From Speluncibacter jeojiensis (GTDB taxonomy: Bacteria > Actinomycetota > Actinomycetes > Mycobacteriales > Mycobacteriaceae), in NCBI RefSeq assembly GCF_029589495.1, contig NZ_JAAIVF010000001.1:868001-932000 (forward strand): 64,000 nt of DNA, given 5' to 3'. The notes under the pieces were generated by a model. That model saw only the letters and a program-made list of their open reading frames with translations, was not told where the DNA came from and searched no databases. Position 1 is the stretch's first letter; each line of letters opens with the position of its first letter. Positions 16,469 through 25,340 of this stretch are shown one piece after another. The translations under genes and the position numbers were made by a program.

Positions 16469-17338
16469 ATGGCCAGCACCGCCCAGTGGATCGAAGGCGC
16501 CCGCCCGCGCACCCTGCCCAATGCGATCGCGCCCGTCCTCGTCGGGACCGGCGCCGCCGCCTCGCTCGACGGAGCGGTCGTGTGGAAGGCGCTGGTGGCC
16601 CTGTTGGTGTCGCTCGCGCTGATCATCGGGGTCAACTTCGCCAACGACTACTCGGACGGCATCCGCGGCACCGACGACGAGCGCGTCGGGCCGCTGCGGC
16701 TGGTCGGGTCGGGGGTCGCCTCCCCGCGTGCGGTCAAGTTCGCGGCCGTCGGCTGTTTCGCCGTCGCCGCGGTCGCCGGCCTGGTGCTGTCGCTCGCCTC
16801 CGCGTGGTGGCTGATCCTGGTCGGCGCGTTCTGCATCGTCGGCGCCTGGTACTACACCGGCGGCAAGAACCCGTACGGCTACAGCGGTTTCGGCGAGATC
16901 TCGGTGTTCGTGTACTTCGGGCTGATCGCGGTCCTCGGCACCCAGTTCGTGCAGGCCGAGCGGATCGACTGGGTGGGCGTGGTGGCGGCGGTGGCCGTCG
17001 GCGCGTTCTCGTCCGCGGTGCTGGTCGCGAACAACCTGCGCGACATCGACACCGACGCGGTCTCGGGAAAGCGCACGCTGGCCGTGCGCCTCGGCGACCG
17101 CTGGACCCGGGTGCTGCACCTGGTTCTGCTGGCGGTGCCGTTCGTGGTGTCCGTGGTGCTGGTCGTGCGCACCCCGTGGGCACTGGTCGGGCTGGTGGCG
17201 CTGCCGTTCGCGGTGCGCGCCAATGCCCCGGTGCGCTCCGGTTCGCTGGGCATGGCGCTGATCCCGGCGCTGCGTGACACCGGGCTGGCGATGCTCGCGT
17301 GGTCGCTCGCGACGATGCTGGCGCTCACCCTGGGCTGA
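16469..17338 (+). CDS. menA: 1,4-dihydroxy-2-naphthoate polyprenyltransferase
   Basis: A 289-residue polytopic enzyme that prenylates 1,4-dihydroxy-2-naphthoate to demethylmenaquinone in the cytoplasmic membrane. UbiA-family Asp-rich motifs are present: [12 protein letters not shown] near residue 52 and NNLRDIDTD near 190. [17 protein letters not shown] at the N-terminus is characteristic of MenA. About eight membrane helices are visible. The ATG at 16469 has GAAAGGAT upstream. It is divergent from the AfsR-like gene and convergent with the holin-like gene. Confidence 0.93.
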   Translation: MASTAQWIEGARPRTLPNAIAPVLVGTGAAASLDGAVVWKALVALLVSLALIIGVNFANDYSDGIRGTDDERVGPLRLVGSGVASPRAVKFAAVGCFAVAAVAGLVLSLASAWWLILVGAFCIVGAWYYTGGKNPYGYSGFGEISVFVYFGLIAVLGTQFVQAERIDWVGVVAAVAVGAFSSAVLVANNLRDIDTDAVSGKRTLAVRLGDRWTRVLHLVLLAVPFVVSVVLVVRTPWALVGLVALPFAVRANAPVRSGSLGMALIPALRDTGLAMLAWSLATMLALTLG

Positions 17339-17385
17339 GAGGCCCGGCGCCGGATCCCCGCTCGGACCGTTGAGTGCCGCTCGAG

Positions 17386-17781
17386 TCAGCGGCGCTCGAG
17401 CGCCCGCGTCGGGATCACCATGTTCAGCGCCAGGCTGACGAGCGAGATGATGATCGAGCCGCCGACCGCGGTCCAGAACCCGTCGACGCGCAGGCCCCAG
17501 CCGAGTTGCTGGGTCACCCACGCGGTCAGCAGCAGCATCAGCGCGTTGACCACCAGGTAGAACAGCCCGAGGCTGAGGATCAGCAGCGGCAGCGACAGCA
17601 CGGTCAGGATCGGTTTGATCAGCGTGTTGACGACCGTGAACACCAGCGCGATGCCCAGGAAGATGAGAATGTTCCCCTCGGTTCCGTGACCGGCGCTGTC
17701 GACGCTGATGGTGCTCATCCACGAGTCGGCCGCCCAGATGGCCACCGCGGTGATCGCCAGGCGCACGAGAAAGCTGATCAT
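17386..17781 (-). CDS. Phage holin family IV-type small membrane protein
   Basis: A 131-residue protein with four hydrophobic segments and the pattern VVNTLIKPILTVLSLPL, LGLFYLVVNALMLLL, typical of the actinobacterial 'phage holin family' (Mycobacterial phage holin/DUF superfamily) proteins. These are chromosomal membrane proteins of unknown role; no phage genes are nearby. Convergent with menA. Confidence 0.75.
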   Translation of the reverse strand: MISFLVRLAITAVAIWAADSWMSTISVDSAGHGTEGNILIFLGIALVFTVVNTLIKPILTVLSLPLLILSLGLFYLVVNALMLLLTAWVTQQLGWGLRVDGFWTAVGGSIIISLVSLALNMVIPTRALERR

Positions 17782-17805
17782 CCACCCATCGTGTCACGGA
17801 CGGGG

Positions 17806-18375
17806 TCAGGCCGCCCGGCCCATCTCCTCGAGCAGCCGGGTCCGGAGGTCCGCAACCGCGATCTTCGACTCGATCATCCGCGCCGCCGCGGGTTCGCCGC
17901 CGGTGAGGACGCCGAGCAGGAGGTGTTCCGGGCGGATCTCCCCGTCCTTCCGGTGCACCGCCTGGCGCAACGCCAGCTCGATCGACTTCTTCGCGTCCCG
18001 GGTGAACGGGGTGTGCCCGCGCGCCGGCTTCCTCCAGCCGAAGATCCCGGCCGTCTCCTCCGGTTCCGGACCTTCGAGGGCGCCTTCACCGAAGTTCTGC
18101 TCCAGACTCGCCCGCACGGCGTCGAGGTCGATGCCGATCGACCGCAGCGCCTCGGCATCCGCGTCGCCCAACTCGTCACCCTCGCGCAGCGCGCGTCTCA
18201 GCTCGGCGGCGCCGAAACCTGCTTCGCACAGCACCGTCACCGCCGGCCCGTCTCCCGCCTGCAGCACCCCGAGGACGAGGTGCCGGGAGTCGATCACCGC
18301 ACTGTCGGCCATCTCGGCCTCGACTTTCGCGCGCACGACGGCTTCCCGTGCGCTGCGGGTGAATCGCTCGAACAT
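17806..18375 (-). CDS. Stand-alone double Clp N-domain protein
   Basis: A 189-residue protein made of two Clp-N (Clp R) motifs, about 1-75 and 110-185 (DSRHLVLGVLQ; IRPEHLLLGVL), with no AAA module. It begins MFERFT like the ClpC at 63899. Family knowledge: such proteins may act as adaptors or decoys for the Clp protease; the substrate here is unknown. The ATG at 18375 overlaps the stop of the HTH gene by one base (TGATG), with GGAGG inside the upstream gene, so the two are translationally coupled. Confidence 0.85.
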   Translation of the reverse strand: MFERFTRSAREAVVRAKVEAEMADSAVIDSRHLVLGVLQAGDGPAVTVLCEAGFGAAELRRALREGDELGDADAEALRSIGIDLDAVRASLEQNFGEGALEGPEPEETAGIFGWRKPARGHTPFTRDAKKSIELALRQAVHRKDGEIRPEHLLLGVLTGGEPAAARMIESKIAVADLRTRLLEEMGRAA

Positions 18376-18596
18376 CAGGGTCTCCTCCCGGTCCTGCTGT
18401 GCTTGTGATGGACGGCCTGGCGGCTGACGCCGAGTGCATCGGCGATCTGCTGCCAGGACCAGCCCTGCTTGCGCGCGTTGTGCACCTGGATCGCCTCGAG
18501 CCGCTCGAGAAGCTTGCGCAGTGCCACCACCGCGCGCAGGCCCACAGTGGGGTCGGGACTTCCGGCAGCGGCGGCCAGGTCTGTCGCCTCGGTCAT
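18375..18596 (-). CDS. Small helix-turn-helix protein of the HTH/Clp-N pair
   Basis: A 73-residue protein with a C-terminal helix-turn-helix (WSWQQIADALGVSRQAVHHK, about 45-65) after an N-terminal helical segment. The ATG at 18596 has no Shine-Dalgarno; a -10-like TAAATT ends seven bases before it, so the mRNA is probably leaderless. Two 18-bp TGTCAA-N6-TTGACA palindromes cover the -35 and -10, suggesting autorepression. It is coupled to the Clp-N gene, a pairing seen in many actinobacteria. Confidence 0.85.
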   Translation of the reverse strand: MTEATDLAAAAGSPDPTVGLRAVVALRKLLERLEAIQVHNARKQGWSWQQIADALGVSRQAVHHKHSRTGRRP

Positions 18597-18598
18597 GA

Positions 18599-18644
18599 TG
18601 TCAATTTATGTTGACAGTACGGCGGGTGTCAATAAAAATTGACA
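18599..18644 (-). promoter_or_regulatory. Promoter with two 18-bp palindromes upstream of the HTH gene
   Basis: TGTCAATTTATGTTGACA (18599-18616) and TGTCAATAAAAATTGACA (18627-18644), centres 28 bp apart. On the minus strand the second supplies -35 TTGACA and the first supplies -10 TAAATT at 18-bp spacing; the start point would fall at or beside the ATG at 18596. Likely operators of the HTH protein. Confidence 0.75.
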
Positions 18645-18700
18645 AGACGGGCGGGGTCGCGGCGCAGGGGCCCGGCGTGCAGGGTCGCGCCACGCCGCTG

Positions 18701-18970
18701 TGCACCTCGCACACCGGGCATGCACCTCGCACGCGCCACCCGGTAGGGCGAGGTGCACCCACCGTGTGTGAAGTGCAGTGGGCGCGAGGTCGGCAGCGGC
18801 GTGGACACCGTGTGTGAAGCGCAGTGGGCGCGAGGTCGGCAGCGGCGTGGACACCGTGTGTGAAGCGCAGCGGACGTGTGGCGGGCAGCGGCGTGGCGCA
18901 GCGGCACCGACGGGATGCGAGGATCGGACGGTCCGGACCGCACGGCCATCCACCGGGAGCGAGGTGCATG
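18701..18970. repeat. Intergenic repeat cluster with a 46-bp tandem array
   Basis: Several copies of a short element, TGCACCTCGCAC or its complement GTGCGAGGTGCA, lie at 18701, 18721 and 18748, with a last partial copy (GCGAGGTGCATG) forming the start of the gene at 18968. Between them a 46-bp unit beginning ACCGTGTGTGAAG repeats three times at 18761, 18807 and 18853. The same elements recur at 61036-61222. This fills the 371-bp gap between the HTH gene and the membrane protein gene; no gene was seen in it. Confidence 0.8.
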
Positions 18971-20836
18971 ACCCAGCTGACCCAGCCACAGACCACCGCC
19001 CGCACCGGGGTGGCGGCCTCGCGGGCACCCCGCATGCGCACCGTGCACCTGGCGCTGCTGCTGATCGTCGCTCAACTGGTCGTCCGCGCGGTGACACTGC
19101 AGCACGGGTCGTTCTACTGGGATGACCTGATCCTCGAGGGGCGAGCCGCCCGCCTGCCGTTGTTCTCGGCGGACCTGCTGCTGCGCGGTCACGACGGGCA
19201 CTTCATGCCCGGAGCGTTCCTGATCGCGGCGATCACCACCCGCCTGGCTCCTCTGAGTTGGGCAGCCCCGGCGGCGACACTGCTCACGCTGCAGGCCCTC
19301 GCGTCGCTGGCCATGCTCCGACTGTTGCGTCTGTTGCTCGGCGACCGCGGCCGACTGCTGCTGGTGCCGCTGGTGTTCTACCTGTTCTCGCCGTTGACAC
19401 TGCCGGCCTTCGCCTGGTGGGCGGCGGGTTTGAACACACTGCCGCTGCAGATCGCCCTGGTCTGGGTCGCCGGCGATGCGCTGCAACTGCACCGGACCGG
19501 TCGCGCCCGCTACGCTCTCAGCGGGACCCTCGTCTTCGTGGCGGCGCTGGCCTGCTTCGAGAAGGCGGTGGTGGTCCCGGCTGTCGCCTTCGCGTGCGTG
19601 GCACTGGCCCTGCACGTCGACCGGTCGAGGTTCGGCCGCCCGGGCGAACGACGGCGCACCCCGTTGCGCAGCGCCGCGAGCCGTTGTGCACTGCTGTGGT
19701 CGGCGCTGCTCGCGGTGACCGCACTGTGGACCGTCGGCTACCTGACGCTGGTCCACCCGAGTCCCGGTCGGGGCAGCGAGCACATGCTGGGCCAGCTCGT
19801 GTCGCGGTCGGTGTTCCGCGGTGTGCTGCCGGGGCTGTTCGGCGGGCCGTGGGCATGGATCCGTTGGCCCACCACCCCGCCGTGGGCGGTCGTCGCGACC
19901 CCGGCGGTCGTGGGCTGCGCGGTGGCCGCAACCCTCCTGCTGGTCGCAACCTCGCTGCGCCGCCGCGGGGTCGCCGTGGTGTGGCTCTGCGCCGCCGCCT
20001 ATGTGGTGGTCGCACAGTTGTCGATCGCACTGGTCCGGGACAGCCCCGACACCGCCCCCGAGCTCGCCCAGACGCTGCGGTATCTGCCCGACAGCGCGGT
20101 CGTACTGACGATCGCGTGCGCACTGGTGCTGCGCGCGCCCCGCAGACGGCCCCCGCCCGAACCCCAGCGACCGCACCGCGCGCGAACCGCATTCGGGGCC
20201 GCTGCGGCGGTGCTGTTCGTCGGCGCCTCACTGTGGTCCACGCAGGCGTTCACCCGGCAGTGGGAGAAGAACCCGACCGCGTCGTACCTGGCGACCGCCC
20301 GGCGCGAGTTGGCCGCACATCGGGACGTCCCGCTGCTGGACCAGCCGGTCTCGATCTGGGTGCTGACCCCGCTGACCTACCCGGACAACCTCGCGTCGCA
20401 CGTCTTCGCGCCGCTGCCCGACCGGCCCGCCTTCGCGACGTCGACCCCGCGGCTGCGGATGGTCACCGACACCGGCGAGATCGTCGACGCGAAAGTGTTG
20501 TGGGCGCGCGCGATCCGGCCCGGGCCGGTCGCCGGTTGCGGGTACCGCGTCGACGCGGCGGCCCCCGCCACCCTCGTCCTCAGCGGCAGGCTGCCGGACT
20601 GGAACTGGACCGCGCAGCTGAACTATCTGGCCTCGGCGGACGGCTCGATCGACGTCGCGGTCGGGCACGACGCCGCGGTGCGGGTCCCCGTCCGTACCGG
20701 TCTGAACCGGGTGTTCGTGCGGCTCGTCGGCGGGGGTGACACGCTGCGGGTCCGCACGCTGACCCCCGGGCTGCGACTGTGTGTCGGCACCGGACCGGTC
20801 GGGCCGGTCGGCCCGGTTGCGAGCGCGCCCCGCTGA
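18968..20836 (+). CDS. Polytopic membrane protein, GT-C glycosyltransferase-like
   Basis: A 622-residue membrane protein from the ATG at 18968, whose ribosome site (GGGAGCGAGG) lies within the intergenic repeat. About ten to eleven hydrophobic helices span roughly residues 20-430, followed by a soluble domain (about 440-620) probably outside the cell. The first loop has FYWDDL, an acidic pair where GT-C glycosyltransferases carry their catalytic Asp. No further signature supports a specific sugar donor or acceptor, so the enzyme class is a guess. Convergent with the fused dehydrogenase gene, with 17 bp between stops. Confidence 0.65.
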   Translation: MTQLTQPQTTARTGVAASRAPRMRTVHLALLLIVAQLVVRAVTLQHGSFYWDDLILEGRAARLPLFSADLLLRGHDGHFMPGAFLIAAITTRLAPLSWAAPAATLLTLQALASLAMLRLLRLLLGDRGRLLLVPLVFYLFSPLTLPAFAWWAAGLNTLPLQIALVWVAGDALQLHRTGRARYALSGTLVFVAALACFEKAVVVPAVAFACVALALHVDRSRFGRPGERRRTPLRSAASRCALLWSALLAVTALWTVGYLTLVHPSPGRGSEHMLGQLVSRSVFRGVLPGLFGGPWAWIRWPTTPPWAVVATPAVVGCAVAATLLLVATSLRRRGVAVVWLCAAAYVVVAQLSIALVRDSPDTAPELAQTLRYLPDSAVVLTIACALVLRAPRRRPPPEPQRPHRARTAFGAAAAVLFVGASLWSTQAFTRQWEKNPTASYLATARRELAAHRDVPLLDQPVSIWVLTPLTYPDNLASHVFAPLPDRPAFATSTPRLRMVTDTGEIVDAKVLWARAIRPGPVAGCGYRVDAAAPATLVLSGRLPDWNWTAQLNYLASADGSIDVAVGHDAAVRVPVRTGLNRVFVRLVGGGDTLRVRTLTPGLRLCVGTGPVGPVGPVASAPR

Positions 20837-20853
20837 CGCGACCGGCTCGGGTC

Positions 20854-23775
20854 CTACTTGCGCGCCGAGACGAACGCCCCCGAGCGCGGCGGGAACATCG
20901 ACTCGTCCTCGAGCCTGCGACCGTACCGGCCGGTGACGTCGACGACGTAGTCGGTGGACACGGTCCAGCCGTGCTCGCGCAGCCAGTCGCCGAGCGGGAA
21001 GTCTGGCTCGTCGGGCCACAGATCGGTGACGTCGAGACCCATCCGCTCCGACATCTGCGCGCGGCGCCGCTGGAACTGCGGGTCGCGCCGGATCGCCGCC
21101 ATGCCCTCGACGTACTCCACCTCGAGGGAGCTGCCGGGCACGGTCAGATCGCCGACGATCCTGAGCAGTCGCTCCTTCGCCGCATTCGGCAGGAACATCA
21201 TCAGTCCCTCCGCCAGCCACGCCGACGGCCGCGCCGGATCGAATCCGGCTTGCCGCAACGCACCGGTCCACTCGTTGCGCAGGTCCACCGCGACCGTCCG
21301 CCGCTGCGCCCCGGCGCGCACGCCCCGCCCGGCCAGCACCGCGTCCTTGAACGCCAGCACCTTCGGCGCATCGAGCTCGAAGACCGTCACCGATTCCGGC
21401 CACGACATCCGGTACGCCCGCGCGTCCAGGCCGGCCGCCAACAGCACGATCTGCGAAGCCCCGGCCTCGGCCGCGGCGGCCAGGCGCTCGTCGAAGTAGC
21501 GCGACCGCACCCCCATGTAGGTGGCCATCGACGTCCACGACATCACCTGGTCCTCGTCGTCGCCGACATCCTCGAGCCGGGTGGGCATCGGCTTCGGCGG
21601 CGCGGCCGCCCGCACGAACGCCTCCGCGAACGGGTCGGACACCAGCGCGCCCTCACTGTGCGTCTCCATCGCGCGGCCCGCGGCGACCCCCAGCGCCGTC
21701 AAGCCGACTCCGGTCACGATGTCCCAGTCCGCGGCGAAACCGCCATCCACGGCAGAATCCGCCGCCGAGAAACCTTCCTTCCCAACGCTGTCGGAGGACT
21801 GCGTCCCCTGCCTCCCGGTGCCGTCCAGGTCGAACCGCCGCGCCACACTCGGCTCGGTCGACGGTCCCGGCTCCCACGTCGCGATCCACGGGCCGGTGCC
21901 CTCACTCTGGTCGAGCACCCCTTCCTCGAGCCACGCGTACCGACCGTCCAGCACCGACTGGGCGACCCGGTGATCGACGTCGTCGGTGTTGTCCCACAAC
22001 GCCGCGAAGAGCGCCTCTGTGCGGATGCGCGACTGCCGGCAGAAGGCATCCGCAAGTTCGCACGCGGCCGCACCTTTCTCCGTGCCCTCGTCCGAATCCT
22101 CGGCGCGTTGCATCTCGGCACGCACGCAGCAGGCCGACATCGCGAACAGCTCGGCCCCGATGTCGACCACCCGGCCGAGGAAGCTCTGATGCTTCTCCAT
22201 GCCCGCCTGCCAGCGGGCCATGCCGTAGAAGGTGGATCGGGCCAGTTTGCGCGCATTGCGCTCGACGAACCGCAGATGTGTTGCCAGCGAGTCGAACTCG
22301 CCGTACGAGGTGGGCATCTGCCCCTTGCCCGCCACCAGATGCGGCAGCCACGACACGTAGAAGCCGCTGGCGTGCGCGGCCGCCTTCGCCTTGTGCTGCA
22401 GATCGGCCTTCGGGTCGGCCAGGTCGCCGGCGGCGGTCAGGTGCGCGTCGACCGCCTCACGGGCGACGAGCAGTCGCATGATCTCGCTCGAGCCTTCGAA
22501 GATCCGGTTGATCCGCAGGTCCCGCAACAACTGTTCCGCGGGCACCGCGCGCTCGCCGCGAGCGGCCAGTGACGCGGCGGTCTCATAGCCGCGCCCGCCC
22601 CGGATCTGCACCAGTTCGTCGATGATCCGCCAGCCCATCTCGCTGGCCCAGAGCTTCGCGAGTGCCGCCTCGATCCGGATGTCGTTGCGCCCCTCGTCGG
22701 CCATCTGACCGGCCAGTTCCAGTACCGACTCGAGTGCATAAGTGGTGGCGGCGATGAACGAGAGCTTCTCGGCGACCGCGCCGTGCTCGCCGACCGGCCG
22801 ACCCCACTGCACCCGTTCCGCCGACCACTCGCGACCGATCTTCAGGCTCCATTTGCCGGCCCCCGCGCACATCGCCGGCAGTGCGAGCCGGCCGGCGTTC
22901 AAGGTGGTCAGCGCGATCTTCAGTCCCTCGCCCTCGCGGCCGATCCGGTTGCGCGCCGGCACGCGCACCCGGTGCAGCCGGGTGACACCGTTCTCGATGC
23001 CGCGCAGGCCCATGAACGCGTTGCGGCGCTCGACAGTGATGCCCGGCGAGTCCGCCTCCACGACGAATGCGGTGATCCCGCCGCGGTGATGCTTGCCGTC
23101 GTCGCCGTCGTACGCGGGCACCCGCGCCATCACCACCAGCAACTCGGCTACCACGCCATTGGTCGTCCACAGCTTGACGCCCTCGAGTTCGTACGCCCGG
23201 CCGTCGTCGACGGGGGTCGCCGACGACGCCATCCGGGCCGGGTCGGAGCCGACGTCCGGTTCGGTGAGCAGGAAGGCCGAGATCGCCCCGCGCGCGCAAC
23301 GCGGCAGGAACTCGCGCTTCTGCTCCTCGGTCCCCGCCAGCTTGAGCGGCTCCGGTACGCCGATCGACTGGTGCGCGGACAGCAGTGCGCCCAGACTCGG
23401 ATGCACGGAACTGACGAGCATCAGGACCCGGTTGTACGCCACTTGCGAGAGTCCCAGCCCGCCGTACTCCTCGGGGATCTTCAGGCCGAAGCAGCCGAGT
23501 TCGGCCAGCGCCCGGACGTACTCGTCGGGGATGCGCGAATCGCGCTCGACGACCGTCCCGTCCAGTCCCACGCACACGTCGCGCAGCCTGGCCAGGAAGC
23601 GGTCGGTGCGCTGTTGTTCCTCCGGCGTCGGCACCGGGAACGGGTGTACGAGCTCGAGTGGGAACCGGCCGAGAAAGAGTTCCTTGGCGAACGAGGGCTT
23701 CTCCCACCCGCTCTCGCGGGCCTCCTCCGCGACCGCTCGCGCCTGTTCCTCACTGACATGGGTCGCCTGGACCAT
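20854..23775 (-). CDS. FadE10-like acyl-CoA dehydrogenase fused to a SAM-dependent methyltransferase
   Basis: A single 973-codon frame. Residues 1 to about 645 are an acyl-CoA dehydrogenase closely resembling M. tuberculosis FadE10 as remembered (SGWEKPSFAKELFLGRFP, LLTEPDVGSDPARMAS, RGGRGYET, INRIFEGSSEIMRLL), ending with the usual EGTGPW and PGPSTE motifs. A Ser/Gly/Asp-rich stretch (about 646-682) leads to a class I methyltransferase of the TIGR00027/LCM type (DWDIVTGVGLTALGVAA, LLAAGLDARAYR, WLAEGLMMFLP). No stop separates them; the only plausible internal start is a weak GTG at 21750. So it is either a real fusion or a recent loss of an intergenic stop. The ATG at 23775 has GGAGG and a palindrome upstream. 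Confidence 0.8.
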   Translation of the reverse strand: MVQATHVSEEQARAVAEEARESGWEKPSFAKELFLGRFPLELVHPFPVPTPEEQQRTDRFLARLRDVCVGLDGTVVERDSRIPDEYVRALAELGCFGLKIPEEYGGLGLSQVAYNRVLMLVSSVHPSLGALLSAHQSIGVPEPLKLAGTEEQKREFLPRCARGAISAFLLTEPDVGSDPARMASSATPVDDGRAYELEGVKLWTTNGVVAELLVVMARVPAYDGDDGKHHRGGITAFVVEADSPGITVERRNAFMGLRGIENGVTRLHRVRVPARNRIGREGEGLKIALTTLNAGRLALPAMCAGAGKWSLKIGREWSAERVQWGRPVGEHGAVAEKLSFIAATTYALESVLELAGQMADEGRNDIRIEAALAKLWASEMGWRIIDELVQIRGGRGYETAASLAARGERAVPAEQLLRDLRINRIFEGSSEIMRLLVAREAVDAHLTAAGDLADPKADLQHKAKAAAHASGFYVSWLPHLVAGKGQMPTSYGEFDSLATHLRFVERNARKLARSTFYGMARWQAGMEKHQSFLGRVVDIGAELFAMSACCVRAEMQRAEDSDEGTEKGAAACELADAFCRQSRIRTEALFAALWDNTDDVDHRVAQSVLDGRYAWLEEGVLDQSEGTGPWIATWEPGPSTEPSVARRFDLDGTGRQGTQSSDSVGKEGFSAADSAVDGGFAADWDIVTGVGLTALGVAAGRAMETHSEGALVSDPFAEAFVRAAAPPKPMPTRLEDVGDDEDQVMSWTSMATYMGVRSRYFDERLAAAAEAGASQIVLLAAGLDARAYRMSWPESVTVFELDAPKVLAFKDAVLAGRGVRAGAQRRTVAVDLRNEWTGALRQAGFDPARPSAWLAEGLMMFLPNAAKERLLRIVGDLTVPGSSLEVEYVEGMAAIRRDPQFQRRRAQMSERMGLDVTDLWPDEPDFPLGDWLREHGWTVSTDYVVDVTGRYGRRLEDESMFPPRSGAFVSARK

Positions 23776-23796
23776 GACACGCCTCCGAGCTGGGCA

Positions 23797-23816
23797 ACTG
23801 GTTCCTGAAGACCAGT
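23797..23816 (-). promoter_or_regulatory. Palindromic candidate operator of the acyl-CoA dehydrogenase gene
   Basis: ACTGGT, eight bases, ACCAGT (23797-23816) lies 22 bp upstream of the ATG at 23775. The size and symmetry suit a TetR- or FadR-type regulator; none is encoded next to it. Confidence 0.45.
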
Positions 23817-23891
23817 GTTACCCCTCGGTAGCCGCGATGACACCCGTTCGCCGAGATACCCGACCGCACGGTCCGTTTCGGCGGTACCCGC

Positions 23892-24740
23892 TCAGCCGAC
23901 GGGCTGCTCGGCCTGCGCGGCGTACTCCTCGACCACCCAGCGTTCGGCCTCCTCCTCGAGCCGCGACTCGGCCCGGGTCGGCGCGGTCAGCAGCGCGGTG
24001 ATGGGGATTGTCAGGACGAGGGTGCCGGCCACGAAGGCCGGGAACAGGATCGAGAACACCTCGACGCCGGCCGGGGGAACCGCCGCCGAGTCGAGGTCGA
24101 CCTGCATCGCCATCATCGCGACATAGTGGGCGCCGACCACACCGAGCGCCATCACCGGCGCCGCGGCCCACCGCAGGTACCGGTTGTGCGCGGTGAGGGT
24201 GAGCCAGACCGCCAGCGTCCCCACGACGACGCCGATCGCCACCGATTCGACCGCGAGCGGCACGGCGTAACCGAACGACCCCTGAATGTGGATGCCCCGC
24301 ACGATGGTGAAGTGCACCACCGGCACGGCGGCACCGATCACCACACCGCCGCCGACGATCCGCGCGATCTCGACGGTCCCGCTCGGCCGCACCTGCTCTT
24401 CGAGCCCGTCCCGGTCCTCCCGGCGGCCCGTGATCAGCAAGCCGACGAGGGCGAGCGCCACGGCCAGCACCAGCGAGACGGTGACCCAGGTGCCGTCGTA
24501 ACGCATCTTCGTGCCGGAAACGGTGAACCCGACCAGCACGATCAGCTGCACCAGCCAGATCGCCACGCCGCCGATCGACATCGCAGCCGCGGCCAGCCAA
24601 CACCACCGGCGCACCACCGACAGCGAGTACCGCGACTTGCGCGCACAGGCGAAGCCGACCGCCGCGGCGATCGTCGAGGTGACGAATGCCAGGAACAGCA
24701 CCCACACCCCGAGCGAGAACAGGTCCACATGATCAGACAT
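23892..24740 (-). CDS. MHYT-like integral membrane sensor protein
   Basis: A 282-residue protein with seven predicted helices and variants of the MHYT signature (VVHFTIV near residue 140, GAHYVAMMAM near 205). MHYT domains are proposed to bind metal and sense small diatomic ligands; here the motif is degenerate and no output domain follows, only an acidic tail. The ATG at 24740 has AAGGACG. It is the last gene after the conservon, 15 bp from the GTPase stop, so it may belong to the same signalling unit. Confidence 0.65.
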   Translation of the reverse strand: MSDHVDLFSLGVWVLFLAFVTSTIAAAVGFACARKSRYSLSVVRRWCWLAAAAMSIGGVAIWLVQLIVLVGFTVSGTKMRYDGTWVTVSLVLAVALALVGLLITGRREDRDGLEEQVRPSGTVEIARIVGGGVVIGAAVPVVHFTIVRGIHIQGSFGYAVPLAVESVAIGVVVGTLAVWLTLTAHNRYLRWAAAPVMALGVVGAHYVAMMAMQVDLDSAAVPPAGVEVFSILFPAFVAGTLVLTIPITALLTAPTRAESRLEEEAERWVVEEYAAQAEQPVG

Positions 24741-24755
24741 CGAACGTCCTTCTGG

Positions 24756-25340
24756 TCAGGCGACCGGCTGGGCGAGCTTGCTCAACGCGTACTCGGTGAT
24801 CGCTACCAGCCCACGCTTGGCGGACTCACGGTCCCGGGCGTCGATCGACATGATCGGCACCTCTGCGGACACCGCCAGCGCCTGGCGGATGTCCTCGATC
24901 GGATACTGCGGCGCATCGTCGAACTCGTTGATGGCGACCAGGAACGGCAGGTTGCGGGCCTCGAAGAAGTCGACGGCCGCGAAGCTCTCCTCGAGCCGCC
25001 GGGTGTCGATCAGCACGATGGCGCCGATCGCGCCGCGGATCAGGTCGTCCCACATGAACCAGAACCGGTTCTGTCCCGGGGTGCCGAACAGGTACAGCAC
25101 CAGATCCGAGGCCAGCGAGATCCGGCCGAAGTCCATGGCGACCGTCGTCGTGGACTTGTTCGGGGTGGCGCTCAGGTTGTCCACACCGTCGCTGGCGTCG
25201 GTGACGAGTGCCTCGGTCCGCAGCGGCACGATCTCCGACACGGCACCGACCAGCGTGGTCTTGCCGACGCCGAAGCCGCCCGCAATCACGATCTTCGTGG
25301 AGGTGACCCGGCCCGGGGCACTAGATTTCGCGAAGTCCAC
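24756..25340 (-). CDS. Conservon small GTPase (CvnD type)
   Basis: A 194-residue Ras-like GTPase: P-loop GGFGVGKTTL near residue 22, G3 FGTPGQNRFW near 86 and a NEFD element near 138 in place of NKxD. GTG start at 25340, overlapping the DUF742 gene by 20 bp with AAAGGG upstream. In Streptomyces conservons CvnD acts with CvnA-C in a G-protein-like membrane complex; that role is inferred from the conserved order. Confidence 0.9.
   Translation of the reverse strand: MDFAKSSAPGRVTSTKIVIAGGFGVGKTTLVGAVSEIVPLRTEALVTDASDGVDNLSATPNKSTTTVAMDFGRISLASDLVLYLFGTPGQNRFWFMWDDLIRGAIGAIVLIDTRRLEESFAAVDFFEARNLPFLVAINEFDDAPQYPIEDIRQALAVSAEVPIMSIDARDRESAKRGLVAITEYALSKLAQPVA

Noticed and set aside
17386-17781. 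Holin-like gene as evidence of a prophage
   Set aside because: No phage structural, integrase or lysin genes are nearby; this family is a common chromosomal membrane protein in actinobacteria.
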